47,712 nt of DNA from Oscillospiraceae bacterium (GCA_035353335.1 DAOPZJ010000016.1:1-47712), one strand, 5' to 3'. Counted from the first letter of the stretch, positions 27,081-34,209 are shown. Translations and numbers: made by a program. The notes: generated from the letters alone by a model not told the origin.

Positions 27081-27108
27081 TTGCATTTTTGCAAAAAAGG
27101 TGTACACT
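27081..27108 (+). promoter_or_regulatory. Promoter of the small lipoprotein, with GTGTACAC over the -10
   Basis: TTGCAT at 27081-27086, a 16-base spacer and TACACT at 27103-27108. The -10 is embedded in the palindrome GTGTACAC, which recurs at the amino acid importer promoter. Confidence 0.65.
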
Positions 27109-27118
27109 TTCATCCGTT

Positions 27119-27156
27119 GCTGTTTTTTGGGCAGTTTAACAATGCCTAGAAACAGC
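27119..27156 (+). repeat. Leader hairpin before the small lipoprotein gene
   Basis: GCTGTTT (27119-27125) pairs with AAACAGC (27150-27156), with a smaller inner stem (27030s to 27040s region: GGCA 27030-equivalent at 27130-27133 with TGCC at 27143-27146). It lies between the promoter and the ribosome site, so it would be in the mRNA leader. Confidence 0.45.
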
Positions 27157-27196
27157 GGCAAAGAATTCAATTCACATACCGAAAGGACAAAGTACC

Positions 27197-27487
27197 ATGA
27201 AAAAGTTTCTCGCTATCATCACAGTGATCCTTCTCGCGGCAATCGCATTTGCCGGCTGCACCGCTCCCAAGGCCTCGTCCGAAGCCTCTTCCGAGACATC
27301 TTCGGCCGTTTCTGCGGTGTTGTACACCTCCGAAACCGGCTCTGTCGATTCCGCTGTCAGCTCTGTTGATTCTGCGGTCGGTTCATCGGCTTCCTCTGTC
27401 GCAGCTTCGGTCGGTTCCGCTGTATCCGCAGCCGTCTCTGCCGCATCCGTGAGCAGCTCCGCGGTGTCTTCTGTCTCTTCAAAGTAA
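27197..27487 (+). CDS. Small Ser/Ala/Val-rich lipoprotein, unknown function
   Basis: 96 residues. The N-terminus is a lipoprotein signal (MKKFLAIITVILLAAIAFAGC, lipobox AFAGC) and the rest is low complexity, dominated by Ser, Ala and Val with repeats such as SAVSSV and SVSSSAVSSV. There is almost no aromatic residue after the Cys. AAAGGACAAAG lies ahead of the ATG. The signal peptide nearly matches that of the amino acid binding protein 0.7 kb downstream, and the promoter and 3' hairpin are also shared in style. It could be an anchored linker, a spacer protein, or the remnant of a recombined binding-protein gene. No known domain is visible. Confidence 0.7.
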   Translation: MKKFLAIITVILLAAIAFAGCTAPKASSEASSETSSAVSAVLYTSETGSVDSAVSSVDSAVGSSASSVAASVGSAVSAAVSAASVSSSAVSSVSSK

Positions 27488-27532
27488 GCCAACAACTTGC
27501 TTCGGCAAATTCATCAGATAATGTACAAACAG

Positions 27533-27571
27533 CAGGAGGGAAGCTTCTCAAAAAAGGAGCCTTCCCTCCTG
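27533..27571 (+). terminator. 3' hairpin of the small lipoprotein gene (CAGGAGGG stem)
   Basis: An 11-bp perfect stem (27533-27543 with 27561-27571) lies 45 bases after the stop. No real T run follows, so it may stabilise the mRNA or act as a weak terminator. A hairpin with the same GCAGGAGGG arm follows the binding-protein gene. Confidence 0.6.
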
Positions 27572-27715
27572 TCGTAATTCAGACATTCCGCTCCGGAGAA
27601 AACTAATTTTGCATTGTTGCATTAAAATACATCATAGCGCCCGATAAATTGCATATTTATTAGTGTACAATGAGATAAATATGTATATAATCGTATATTA
27701 TTAACATATATCGAA

Positions 27716-27750
27716 TTTTTATTCAAAACCTATTGCATTTTTATTCAAAA
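27716..27750 (+). repeat. Direct repeat TTTTTATTCAAAA spanning the importer promoter
   Basis: Two exact 13-base copies (27716-27728 and 27738-27750), 22 bases apart, that is about two helix turns. The second lies between the -35 and -10 elements, the first upstream. This fits tandem binding sites on one face of the DNA, but chance in AT-rich sequence is possible. Confidence 0.5.
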
Positions 27751-27761
27751 TAGTGTACACT
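27733..27761 (+). promoter_or_regulatory. Promoter of the amino acid ABC importer
   Basis: TTGCAT at 27733-27738, a 17-base spacer and TACACT at 27756-27761, again within GTGTACAC. The 385-base gap 27488-27872 also holds the hairpin at 27533-27571, an AT-rich block with an extra TTGCAT/GTGTACA pair near 27649-27671, and the repeats at 27770-27822. Confidence 0.68.
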
Positions 27762-27769
27762 ATCCCTCG

Positions 27770-27817
27770 TCATTGACTAATGATGTCATTGACTGACGAT
27801 GTCATCGTCCGACGATG
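27770..27817 (+). repeat. Three tandem 16-base repeats in the importer leader
   Basis: Units at 27770-27785, 27786-27801 and 27802-27817. All begin TCAT and end GATG; units 1 and 2 share TCATTGACT and units 2 and 3 share GACGATG. They start about 9 bases after the -10, so they are in or at the start of the transcript. Confidence 0.75.
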
Positions 27818-27822
27818 ACATC
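27798..27822. promoter_or_regulatory. 25-base perfect palindrome in the importer leader
   Basis: Two 12-base arms (27798-27809 and 27811-27822) around a single C at 27810. It overlaps the last tandem repeat. It could be an operator for a dimeric regulator just downstream of the promoter, or an RNA hairpin in the leader. Confidence 0.7.
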
Positions 27823-27872
27823 CGCCGCTAAAAATATGGTCGGTACGACATTTCGCAGAAAGGGAAATCATT

Positions 27873-28679
27873 ATGAAAAAAATCATCGCGGTTCTTCTGA
27901 CAGTTTTGCTCGCTGCAATCGGCTTCGCGGGCTGCGCCAGTTTCAAAAACGAAGTTGACAAGATCAAGGAAAAAGGCGTACTTACCGTTTACACAAACGC
28001 CGCTTTCGCTCCGTACGAATATTACAGCGGCACGGAGATCACAGGCGTCGATATCGAAATCGCCAAGGCCATCGCCGCCAAACTCGGCGTCGAGCTCAAA
28101 GTCGAAGACGTTGAATTCAACAACATCATCGCAGCCGTCAAAGAAGGCAAATGCGATCTGGGCGTCTCCGGCTTCTCGGTCACAGACGAGCGCAAACAAT
28201 CCGTCGATTTCTCGGTCGAATATGTCCAGACCCAGCAGTACATCATCGTTTTGGATACAGATGCGGCCGTCACCAATTTTGAGACCCTTGCCGGCCTCAA
28301 GATCGGCGTCCAGTTGTCCACCACCGGTGATTATGCCATTGCCGATGCCATTGACAAGGGCGTTTTAAAAGACACGGGCGCAACGGTTGTCCAGTATAAG
28401 AATGCGCTGGAAGCCACCGTTGATCTCAAGAACGGCAAAATCGGCGCGGTCGTCATCGACAAAGACACCGCTATGAACATTATTAATAACAACACCGGCC
28501 TCAAAGCTATCCCGCTCAATTATGCAGACGGTACCTTTGACGCGGAAAATTACGCCATTGCCATCGCGAAAGAAAATACCACTCTGAAAGCGCTGGTTGA
28601 CGAAGTCCTCACCGGTCTCATCGGTGACGGCTCAATCGCCAAGTGGATGGCGCAGCACTCGGCTGCTTCTGTCGGCTGA
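27873..28679 (+). CDS. Polar amino acid ABC transporter, substrate-binding lipoprotein
   Basis: 268 residues. The lipoprotein signal ends in IGFAGC. The family 3 binding-protein pattern follows: GVLTVYTNAAFAPYEYY, EITGVDIEIAKAIAAKLG, DLGVSGFSVTDERKQSVDFS (core SVTDERKQSVDFS, where the Arg binds the substrate carboxylate), LKIGVQLSTTGDYAI and AIAIAKENTTLKALVDEVL. It captures an amino acid at the cell surface for the permease and ATPase downstream. AAAGGGAAAT precedes the ATG. Substrate class is secure, the exact amino acid is not. Confidence 0.94.
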   Translation: MKKIIAVLLTVLLAAIGFAGCASFKNEVDKIKEKGVLTVYTNAAFAPYEYYSGTEITGVDIEIAKAIAAKLGVELKVEDVEFNNIIAAVKEGKCDLGVSGFSVTDERKQSVDFSVEYVQTQQYIIVLDTDAAVTNFETLAGLKIGVQLSTTGDYAIADAIDKGVLKDTGATVVQYKNALEATVDLKNGKIGAVVIDKDTAMNIINNNTGLKAIPLNYADGTFDAENYAIAIAKENTTLKALVDEVLTGLIGDGSIAKWMAQHSAASVG

Positions 28680-28756
28680 TCATCTTCTCCCGTTTAAAAG
28701 CAACGGCTTTGCTCAACAGCGGCTTTTGCTGATACACCCGCCTAAATGTACGATCG

Positions 28757-28794
28757 GCAGGAGGGAATATCCTTTATCGGGAATCCCCTCCTGC
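28757..28794 (+). repeat. Intercistronic hairpin between binding protein and permease genes
   Basis: A 9-bp perfect GC-rich stem (28757-28765 with 28786-28794), extended by further pairs (28751-28754 with 28796-28799). No T run follows, so partial termination or protection of the upstream mRNA is likely, giving more binding protein than permease. Confidence 0.7.
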
Positions 28795-28824
28795 AATCGT
28801 GTCTCAATGAAAGAGTGAACGCAT

Positions 28825-29589
28825 ATGGCTGCAGCAATAACGGTCAATCTCATACAACGCCTGACCGAATGGTGGAACACGGATGCCGCGGCATGGGCGG
28901 CAAGCATGGCCGCCAATTTCGAAAAGACTTTTATTACCGACAACCGTTATATGTTTTTTATCAACGGTCTGGGCAACACTCTTAAAATCGCTGCGATGGC
29001 GGTTTTGCTCGGCATCGTCATCGGCGTTATCGTGGCCGTCGTCAAAGTCAACGCCACGGAAAAACACTCGAAGCTCAAGTGGCTCGATAAAATTTTCGGT
29101 ATTTATATCGCCGTGATCCGCGGCACTCCTGTCGTCGTCCAATTGATGATCATGTATTATATCATCCTGAAAAACGTGGAGAGCACCATTGTGGTGGCCG
29201 TGCTCGCATTCGGAATCAACTCGGGCGCTTATGTCGCCGAGATCGTGCGCGCCGGCATCATGGCGGTAGACCGCGGGCAGATGGAAGCCGGGCGCTCCCT
29301 CGGTCTGACACGGCTTCAGACGATGATTCACATCATTTTGCCTCAGGCAATTAAAAATATCTTGCCTGCGCTCGGAAATGAATTTATCACGGTCATCAAG
29401 GAGACCTCGATCGCGGGCTATATCCCGATTACCGACCTCACAAAGGCCGGCGATATCGTCAGAAGCCGAACCTACGAACCGTTTTTCGCGTTGATTATCG
29501 TTGCGGTTATTTATTTTGCGGTTGTCTGGATTTTGACACAGGGCTTGAAAGCGCTGGAGAGGAGGTTGGCGAGAAGTGATCGACGTTAG
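28825..29589 (+). CDS. Amino acid ABC transporter permease
   Basis: 254 residues of the HisM/HisQ type. After a cytoplasmic N-terminus (about 45 residues) come GLGNTLKIAAMAVLLGIVIG and further hydrophobic segments. The coupling motif that contacts the ATPase is seen in EAGRSLGLTRLQTMIHIILPQA (core AGRSLGLTRLQ). IRGTPVVVQLM is also conserved. It likely works as a homodimer. Its last codons overlap the ATPase gene by 14 bases. Confidence 0.94.
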   Translation: MAAAITVNLIQRLTEWWNTDAAAWAASMAANFEKTFITDNRYMFFINGLGNTLKIAAMAVLLGIVIGVIVAVVKVNATEKHSKLKWLDKIFGIYIAVIRGTPVVVQLMIMYYIILKNVESTIVVAVLAFGINSGAYVAEIVRAGIMAVDRGQMEAGRSLGLTRLQTMIHIILPQAIKNILPALGNEFITVIKETSIAGYIPITDLTKAGDIVRSRTYEPFFALIIVAVIYFAVVWILTQGLKALERRLARSDRR

Positions 29590-30298
29590 GAATCTGTCCA
29601 AAAAATTCGGTGACAATTTGGTACTCAACAATATCACCGAGACGATCAACGCCGGAGAAAAAGTCGTGATCATCGGGCCGTCCGGCTCGGGAAAATCGAC
29701 TTTTCTGCGCTGTTTGAATATGCTTGAAGAACCGACGTCCGGCGAGATCTTTTACAAAGACAAAAAGCTTGTCTATACCTCAAATGAAATCAATCAGCTG
29801 CGTCAGAAGATGGGGATGGTTTTCCAGCATTTCAATCTCTTTCCCCACCTCACGATTTTAGACAATATCACGCTTGCGCCGGTCAAGCTCAAGATTCACA
29901 ATAAGGCCGAAGCCAAAGAAAACGCCATGCGCTTGCTTGCACGCGTCGGATTGACTGAGAAAGCAACAGCCTACCCGTCGATGCTCTCGGGCGGTCAGAA
30001 GCAGCGTATTGCCATCGTGCGGGCGCTTGCGATGAACCCCGAAGTGATGTTATTCGACGAACCCACCTCGGCGCTCGACCCGGAGATGGTCGGCGAGGTG
30101 CTCGAGGTCATGCGCGAGCTGGCTGAAGACGGCATGACGATGATCGTCGTGACCCACGAGATGGGCTTTGCGCGGGAAGTCGGCACCCGCGTGATGTTCA
30201 TGGACGGCGGTGAAATTTTGGAACAGGCGCCGCCGAAGGAATTCTTCACAAGTCCGAAAAACCCGCGCCTTCAGAGCTTTTTGGCTAAAGTGCTATAA
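29576..30298 (+). CDS. Amino acid ABC transporter ATP-binding protein
   Basis: 240 residues with a full ABC set: Walker A GPSGSGKST (34-42), Q-loop MGMVFQHFNLFPH, signature LSGGQKQR, Walker B VMLFDEPTSALD and switch histidine in VVTHEMGFA. The GlnQ-like sequence fits polar amino acid import. The start is GTG with AGGAGG 10 bases ahead, inside the permease gene, which gives coupled translation. Confidence 0.96.
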   Translation: MIDVRNLSKKFGDNLVLNNITETINAGEKVVIIGPSGSGKSTFLRCLNMLEEPTSGEIFYKDKKLVYTSNEINQLRQKMGMVFQHFNLFPHLTILDNITLAPVKLKIHNKAEAKENAMRLLARVGLTEKATAYPSMLSGGQKQRIAIVRALAMNPEVMLFDEPTSALDPEMVGEVLEVMRELAEDGMTMIVVTHEMGFAREVGTRVMFMDGGEILEQAPPKEFFTSPKNPRLQSFLAKVL

Positions 30299-30366
30299 TT
30301 ATGACAGACAGTACTTTAATACTGCGCCAATCGCTTACTTCGCATTGCCCGTTGTTATTCCATCCC

Positions 30367-30476
30367 GCAGCTGTTACGGTACCATCCGATTTCAAACCGA
30401 GGGAATGAGCGTTACCCGTGTTCACCGCCATATGAACGTTCCCGGCCGCGGTTGAAATGATACCGCGCGCAGCTGC
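30367..30476. repeat. 110-base imperfect inverted repeat
   Basis: Outer arms GCAGCTG (30367-30373) and CAGCTGC (30470-30476) are followed inward by GGTACCAT opposite ATGATACC, TTTCAAACCG opposite CGGTTGAAA, and GGGAA opposite TTCCC near the centre. Arms are about 40-45 bases with mismatches and small bulges. It could be a structured RNA or a small mobile-element remnant (MITE-like). No coding frame or target duplication was seen. Confidence 0.6.
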
Positions 30477-30654
30477 TTATATCTCATTTGCCGTAATGAT
30501 TATCTCCAGCAGCAACCGCTGCACCGTCTGATCTGAGGCCGACGGAATGGCGGCAGCCTGCTGCTATAGAAACTGTTTTATAGCGATTCATTGACTCATT
30601 CGTCATTATTTGTCTCCATCCGCACCGGACAGCCGGTGGTTTCTCTAAATGAAA

Positions 30655-30677
30655 ACAGACGGTTTAAAGCCGTCTGT
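30655..30677. terminator. Terminator hairpin after rpsT
   Basis: An 8-bp stem (30655-30662 with 30670-30677), T-rich after it on the plus strand and with a short T run on the minus strand. It lies 24 bases past the rpsT stop. Confidence 0.75.
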
Positions 30678-30700
30678 CTTTGTTTTATTGAATAACCCGA

Positions 30701-30970
30701 TTACTTGGCCGCCTTTTTGGCGTTGACCGCTTTCATCAGTGAGCTCTTGCGGCGCGCTGCCGTATTCTTTGCGATATGACCTTTCGCGGCCGCCTGATCG
30801 ACAGCTTTGATGGTGTTCTTAACGGTGGCGTCCATATCTGCGGAACCGCTCTCAATTGCGAGCTTGCCCTTCTTCAGTTCGGTTTTCAGCTCAGATTTGG
30901 CCGATTTGTTGGCAACGGCTTTCTTCTGGCCGGACACAACTCTCTTTTGGGCGGACTTGATGTTTGCCAT
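30701..30970 (-). CDS. rpsT: 30S ribosomal protein S20
   Basis: 89 residues, basic, with the diagnostic start MANIKSAQKRV and the ending HIAKNTAARRKSSLMKAVN. It binds 16S rRNA early in 30S assembly. AAAGGGAG lies ahead of the ATG. A single-gene unit with a good promoter and a leader of about 100 bases that contains a GGGG...CCCC hairpin (near 31037-31053). S20 is self-regulated in some bacteria, so that leader may matter. Confidence 0.97.
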   Translation of the reverse strand: MANIKSAQKRVVSGQKKAVANKSAKSELKTELKKGKLAIESGSADMDATVKNTIKAVDQAAAKGHIAKNTAARRKSSLMKAVNAKKAAK

Positions 30971-31075
30971 TATATTGACTCCCTTTCAAATTCACAATGT
31001 TTCAGCGTTGTTTCGGGCGGTTTTTCATCTTAATCCGACTTCCGGGGAGAACGCTTCCCCCTTCAACATTGTGCC

Positions 31076-31104
31076 ATTATATCATATCACCGCCTCTTTT
31101 GCAA
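31076..31104 (-). promoter_or_regulatory. Sigma-A-type promoter of rpsT
   Basis: Minus strand: TTGCAA at 31104-31099, a 17-base spacer and TATAAT at 31081-31076. Confidence 0.85.
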
Positions 31105-31114
31105 GCGTTTTTTT

Positions 31115-31143
31115 GCAATTTGCGAACTTACCCAGCATATAGT
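31115..31143 (+). promoter_or_regulatory. Sigma-E-like promoter candidate for sigK
   Basis: GCAATTT (31115-31121), a 14-base spacer and CATATAGT (31136-31143), against the Bacillus sigma-E consensus KMATATT and CATACAMT (5/7 and 6/8 matches). In Bacillus sigK depends on sigma-E. Weak as sequence evidence alone. Confidence 0.35.
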
Positions 31144-31204
31144 TAGGAAGATAAAGTCGAGCGGCAAAAACCTTGAACACCGACCGGTGAGAAAGGACAG
31201 CATA

Positions 31205-31882
31205 ATGATGATGACTTTTTTGGGCGTACCGCTCTCAGCGCTTTTCTTCCTTGCGCTTTATATCAAAGATAAAAACGCGTTTGCGCCGCCGCTTTCCGCC
31301 GCAAAGGAAGCCGACTGCCTGCGCCGTATTGAAAAAGGCGATAAAAACGCGCGAAACGAGCTGATTGAACACAATCTGCGCCTTGTTGCCCATATCGCAA
31401 AAAAATTTGCCCCCTATCCGCCTGACCAGGAGGATTTGATCTCGATTGGCACAATCGGTCTGATTAAAGCAGCCGACAGCTTCGAACGCAAAAAGGACTT
31501 TCGTTTTTCAACCTATGCCTCCAAATGCATCACAAACGAAATTTTGATGCATTTCCGTTCGATTCGCAAATGTTCCAATGACGTTTCGCTGTTTGATCCG
31601 GTCGAGACGGAATCCGGCAGCGGCAGCGTACAGATCATCGACACGCTGACCTCGGATTTCGACCTCGAGGATACGGTGCAGCTCAAGCTCGATGTGCAGC
31701 GTCTTTATGATGCACTCTCCGCTTTGGACGAACGCAGCCACCGTGTAATTTTACTTCGATACGGGCTTGCAGGAAATCAACCGCTGACCCAATCCGAGAT
31801 CGCTGTGCATCTCGGCATTTCGCGCTCCTATGTCTCGCGAATCGAAAAGGCCGCGCTTGAAAAATTGAAAGGAGCGCTGTAA
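31205..31882 (+). CDS. sigK: Sporulation sigma factor pro-sigma-K
   Basis: About 225 residues. A hydrophobic pro-sequence (TFLGVPLSALFFLALYIKDKNAF) comes first, as in Bacillus pro-sigma-K, then the sigma-70 region 2 core IEHNLRLVAHIAKKF, DLISIGTIGLIKAADSF and FSTYASKCITNEILMHFRSI, and region 4 with the helix-turn-helix SEIAVHLGISRSYVSRIEKAALEKL (core LGISRSYVSRIEK). It drives late mother-cell genes after membrane-bound cleavage of the pro-sequence. AAGGACAG lies ahead of ATG 31205; a GTG at 31187 is in frame but has no such site. The gene is intact, with no skin-like insertion. Confidence 0.92.
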   Translation: MMMTFLGVPLSALFFLALYIKDKNAFAPPLSAAKEADCLRRIEKGDKNARNELIEHNLRLVAHIAKKFAPYPPDQEDLISIGTIGLIKAADSFERKKDFRFSTYASKCITNEILMHFRSIRKCSNDVSLFDPVETESGSGSVQIIDTLTSDFDLEDTVQLKLDVQRLYDALSALDERSHRVILLRYGLAGNQPLTQSEIAVHLGISRSYVSRIEKAALEKLKGAL

Positions 31883-31913
31883 AGTTTCTCAGTAAAAAGC
31901 TTATAGACAACGA

Positions 31914-31941
31914 AAAGGCGGTTCAGTGAAGAACCGCCTTT
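31914..31941. terminator. Bidirectional terminator between sigK and the lipoprotein gene
   Basis: An 11-bp perfect stem (31914-31924 with 31931-31941) with a 6-base loop and A/T runs at both ends. It separates convergent genes. Confidence 0.9.
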
Positions 31942-31959
31942 GCTTTCTGATTAAATCTC

Positions 31960-32550
31960 TTATGCCATCGGAACGAAGTTGACGGAAGAAATCAGGTTGT
32001 TGATCGCTGTTTCATCTCTTGTGTCTTCACGGATTGTGTAATCACTGTCGAACATGAACACTTCATCGTCAAGCTGGGTGAAGATGATCTGATAATGCCG
32101 GGCAGCACGTGTTTGGACCGAATAATTCACGGAGATTTTATAGGACTCTTTTCCGCCGAAAGTGATCTTTTGCGGTGTCTCGATAATCCATTCCTGAGTG
32201 TTATAATATAAGTTCGTGTTGATGTCCGCGATGTATTCGTTCATCACGTCGTCAAGCGTTCTTCCATCCTTAAGTTTCTCCAAAAACCGCATATAAGCCG
32301 AGCTGTCATTGTCCACATCCTCCGTGGCGTAAAAGACATAATCGGCAATGTTGGAAAAAACCCAACCAGAGACTTCGCCGTGTTCGGCAGTCCATTTTTC
32401 CGCTTTCAGAACCGTTGTCGCGGAAACTTCAGGCACTGAATACTCAGAATATACGCTGCTTGTTTCTTCGCTCTTTTTGCCGCAGCCCGCGAACAGGGTC
32501 ACTGCCATCACAAGAGCCAATATCATTGCGAGAATACGTGTTTTTTTCAA
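31960..32550 (-). CDS. Lipoprotein of unknown function, about 196 residues
   Basis: A lipoprotein signal (KKTRILAMILALVMAVTLFAGC) is followed by a Ser/Glu linker and a folded domain of about 150 residues: KWTAEHGEVSGWVFSNIADYV, then EWIIETPQKITFGGKESYKIS and HYQIIFTQLDDEVFMFDSDY. The alternating strands resemble the PsbP/DUF1795 fold, which I offer only as a guess. The best start is the TTG at 32550, 6 bases after GGTTGGTG; the frame extends to 32562. A TATAAT lies at 32641-32636, with no good -35. Confidence 0.75.
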   Translation of the reverse strand: MKKTRILAMILALVMAVTLFAGCGKKSEETSSVYSEYSVPEVSATTVLKAEKWTAEHGEVSGWVFSNIADYVFYATEDVDNDSSAYMRFLEKLKDGRTLDDVMNEYIADINTNLYYNTQEWIIETPQKITFGGKESYKISVNYSVQTRAARHYQIIFTQLDDEVFMFDSDYTIREDTRDETAINNLISSVNFVPMA

Positions 32551-32696
32551 AATAAACACCAACCTTTCAAGTTATAACGGTATAAAATACCGAGATATCG
32601 GGATTGAAAAAATCAAAATCACCCAACAGAATGATATTATAACATGGATTTGTTAAGAAATAAAGAGGGATTTTATGAATGTCGCAAAGTCTCTTT

Positions 32697-33404
32697 TTAA
32701 TCTCTTCGTCTTCCGCCGAAAATGAGGAGCAGTCTCAGCAGCTGCGCAAGCGAAACAAGCACCGCTGCGACATAAGTCATTGCGGCAGCGCTCAGAACCG
32801 ATTTGGCGCCTTTTGTCTCTTCTTCGTCCAAACTGTAAGTCGATTGGATGCCCTCTATCGCCCTTTTAGAGGCGTTGAATTCCGTCGGGAGCGTCACAAG
32901 CTGAAACGCCACTGCCGCCGAAAACGCAATGATCCCTGCGAATATCAACCCGGAAAAATTCATAAACAATCCGAACAAAATCAAAATCCAGGAAAGATAC
33001 GAACCGGTCTGCGCGATCGGATAAATCACGCTCCTGATTTTAATCGGGACGTATTCTTCGGCATATTGTACCGCATGTCCGGCTTCGTGAGCCGCAACGC
33101 CGACAGCAGCGATTGAATTGGAATTATATACTGAGTCAGACAGCCGGATCACGTTTGATTTCGGATCATAATGGTCGGTCAGTTCTCCGCCGACCTGCTC
33201 AATCCGCACACCGATGACGCCGTTTTTGCGAAGTACGGCCTCAGCTGCCTGCGCGCCTGTCAAGCCGCGCATTGTCCTTATTTTTGAATACTTCGCGAAT
33301 GTGGATTTCACTTTGATCTGGGCAATCAGCGAGATGATGATTGCCGGAACGATGAGGATGAAATACCACCGGTCGAAACCGATATAATACCCAAAAGTAG
33401 GCAT
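32697..33404 (-). CDS. YugP-like zinc metallopeptidase (Zn_peptidase_2)
   Basis: About 235 residues. The zinc motif HEAGH lies in VGVAAHEAGHAVQYAEEY (His106, His110). Hydrophobic segments flank it: YFILIVPAIIISLIAQI at the start and three more after the motif. RSVIYPIAQTGSYLSW and the late LPTEFNASKRAI are typical of this membrane peptidase family, whose substrate is unknown. The start is ATG 33404 or GTG 33410, with GGAAGTG upstream. It follows the HATPase gene by 7 bases or less, at the end of the topoisomerase operon. Confidence 0.9.
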   Translation of the reverse strand: MPTFGYYIGFDRWYFILIVPAIIISLIAQIKVKSTFAKYSKIRTMRGLTGAQAAEAVLRKNGVIGVRIEQVGGELTDHYDPKSNVIRLSDSVYNSNSIAAVGVAAHEAGHAVQYAEEYVPIKIRSVIYPIAQTGSYLSWILILFGLFMNFSGLIFAGIIAFSAAVAFQLVTLPTEFNASKRAIEGIQSTYSLDEEETKGAKSVLSAAAMTYVAAVLVSLAQLLRLLLIFGGRRRD

Positions 33405-33411
33405 GTGCACT

Positions 33412-34188
33412 TCACTTCCGATCTTCGAGATTTCTTAAATAAAAATCGTACAGTTCAATTACCGCAGGATTATAACGCTCGCCATATTCCGGCACGCCGG
33501 CCGAATACATCAGCGTATTGTCGGTGCGTTCGGGAAGTACAATCCGAAATTCATTGCCGGTCTTTCGCTGAACAAACTTCAGATCGCCCCCGTGTGCCTT
33601 CGCGACCATCGCGGCTACCGCAAGGCCCATACCGCTGCCGTCAATGTTGTTGACTCCGTCTGCGAGGCCCTTTTCAATGCGCTGTTTCGCCACCCGGTCA
33701 ACAGGTTTACCGTCGTCAAAGACGGAGATGATGATATTCCCTTTTGATTTTTTCAAAGATAAACCGATGCGTTTATCACAATCTCGCGCGGCGTTGGAAA
33801 TCAATGAGAATATACATTTTCTGAGGCTCTTCGCGTCTGCGACCGTCATTACGGGCGTCACCGGAAAATCCTCTTCGATCATGACCGCGTTGCCGAGGAC
33901 TTCCCGGGTCTGCCGGCAAACGGACGAAAGCAACTGAATAATATCACTGTTTTTCGGATAATAGTCCTCTGTCCCGTATTTATACAACGCATAGGCAGTA
34001 AACAATCTCAAATAGCGCAGAAGGCGCAAATTATTTTCAAGTAATTTTCCGATGAGTTTTCGTTCTTCTTCATTTGCGCAGACTTCGCAGAGCCGGTCGA
34101 TGGTCAGCATGTTGCTTGCTATCATCTCTCCGTAATATTTACCGACACGGCTTACGAGTTCATCTACACCCTCAATTTTTTCTTTCAT
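33412..34188 (-). CDS. HATPase_c (GHKL) protein without a phosphoacceptor histidine
   Basis: About 258 residues from ATG 34188, which has GGAGG 8 bases ahead; an in-frame GTG at 34209 directly follows the upstream stop. The ATP domain shows an N-box (SLISNAARDC), G1 box (VFDDGKPVD) and G2 box (GSGMGLAVAAMVAKAHGG). The first half is helical (SNMLTIDRLCEVC, LENNLRLLRYLRLF) but has no His, and the only His in the whole chain is in the G2 box. It cannot autophosphorylate in the usual way. No response regulator is linked. It may be a Ser/Thr kinase-like switch protein or a receptor-like ATPase. Confidence 0.82.
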   Translation of the reverse strand: MKEKIEGVDELVSRVGKYYGEMIASNMLTIDRLCEVCANEEERKLIGKLLENNLRLLRYLRLFTAYALYKYGTEDYYPKNSDIIQLLSSVCRQTREVLGNAVMIEEDFPVTPVMTVADAKSLRKCIFSLISNAARDCDKRIGLSLKKSKGNIIISVFDDGKPVDRVAKQRIEKGLADGVNNIDGSGMGLAVAAMVAKAHGGDLKFVQRKTGNEFRIVLPERTDNTLMYSAGVPEYGERYNPAVIELYDFYLRNLEDRK

Positions 34189-34209
34189 CTTTATGTCCTC
34201 CGTCCGCAC

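Larger units (their letters stand above)
30299..30700. other. Intergenic region after the ABC operon
   Basis: 402 bases without a convincing gene. It holds the inverted repeat at 30367-30476, a small inverted element near 30565-30585 (CTATAG...TATAG) and the terminator at 30655-30677. Short frames here have no ribosome site and low-complexity products. Confidence 0.6.

Noticed and set aside
27172..27495. Acidic 107-codon minus-strand frame (Thr/Glu/Ala repeats) opposite the small lipoprotein
   Set aside because: The plus strand has a promoter, ribosome site and lipoprotein signal; the antisense frame is just the complement of the Ser/Ala codon repeats.
27649..27671. Additional promoter TTGCAT...TACAAT
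   Set aside because: The spacer is only 11 bases, too short for sigma-A recognition; kept only as a possible operator copy.
27770..27822. CRISPR array
   Set aside because: Three 16-base units in direct contact, with no spacers and no cas genes.
30299..30455. Small gene after the ABC ATPase
   Set aside because: Frames here start inside the ATPase gene, have no ribosome site and give products without family traits.
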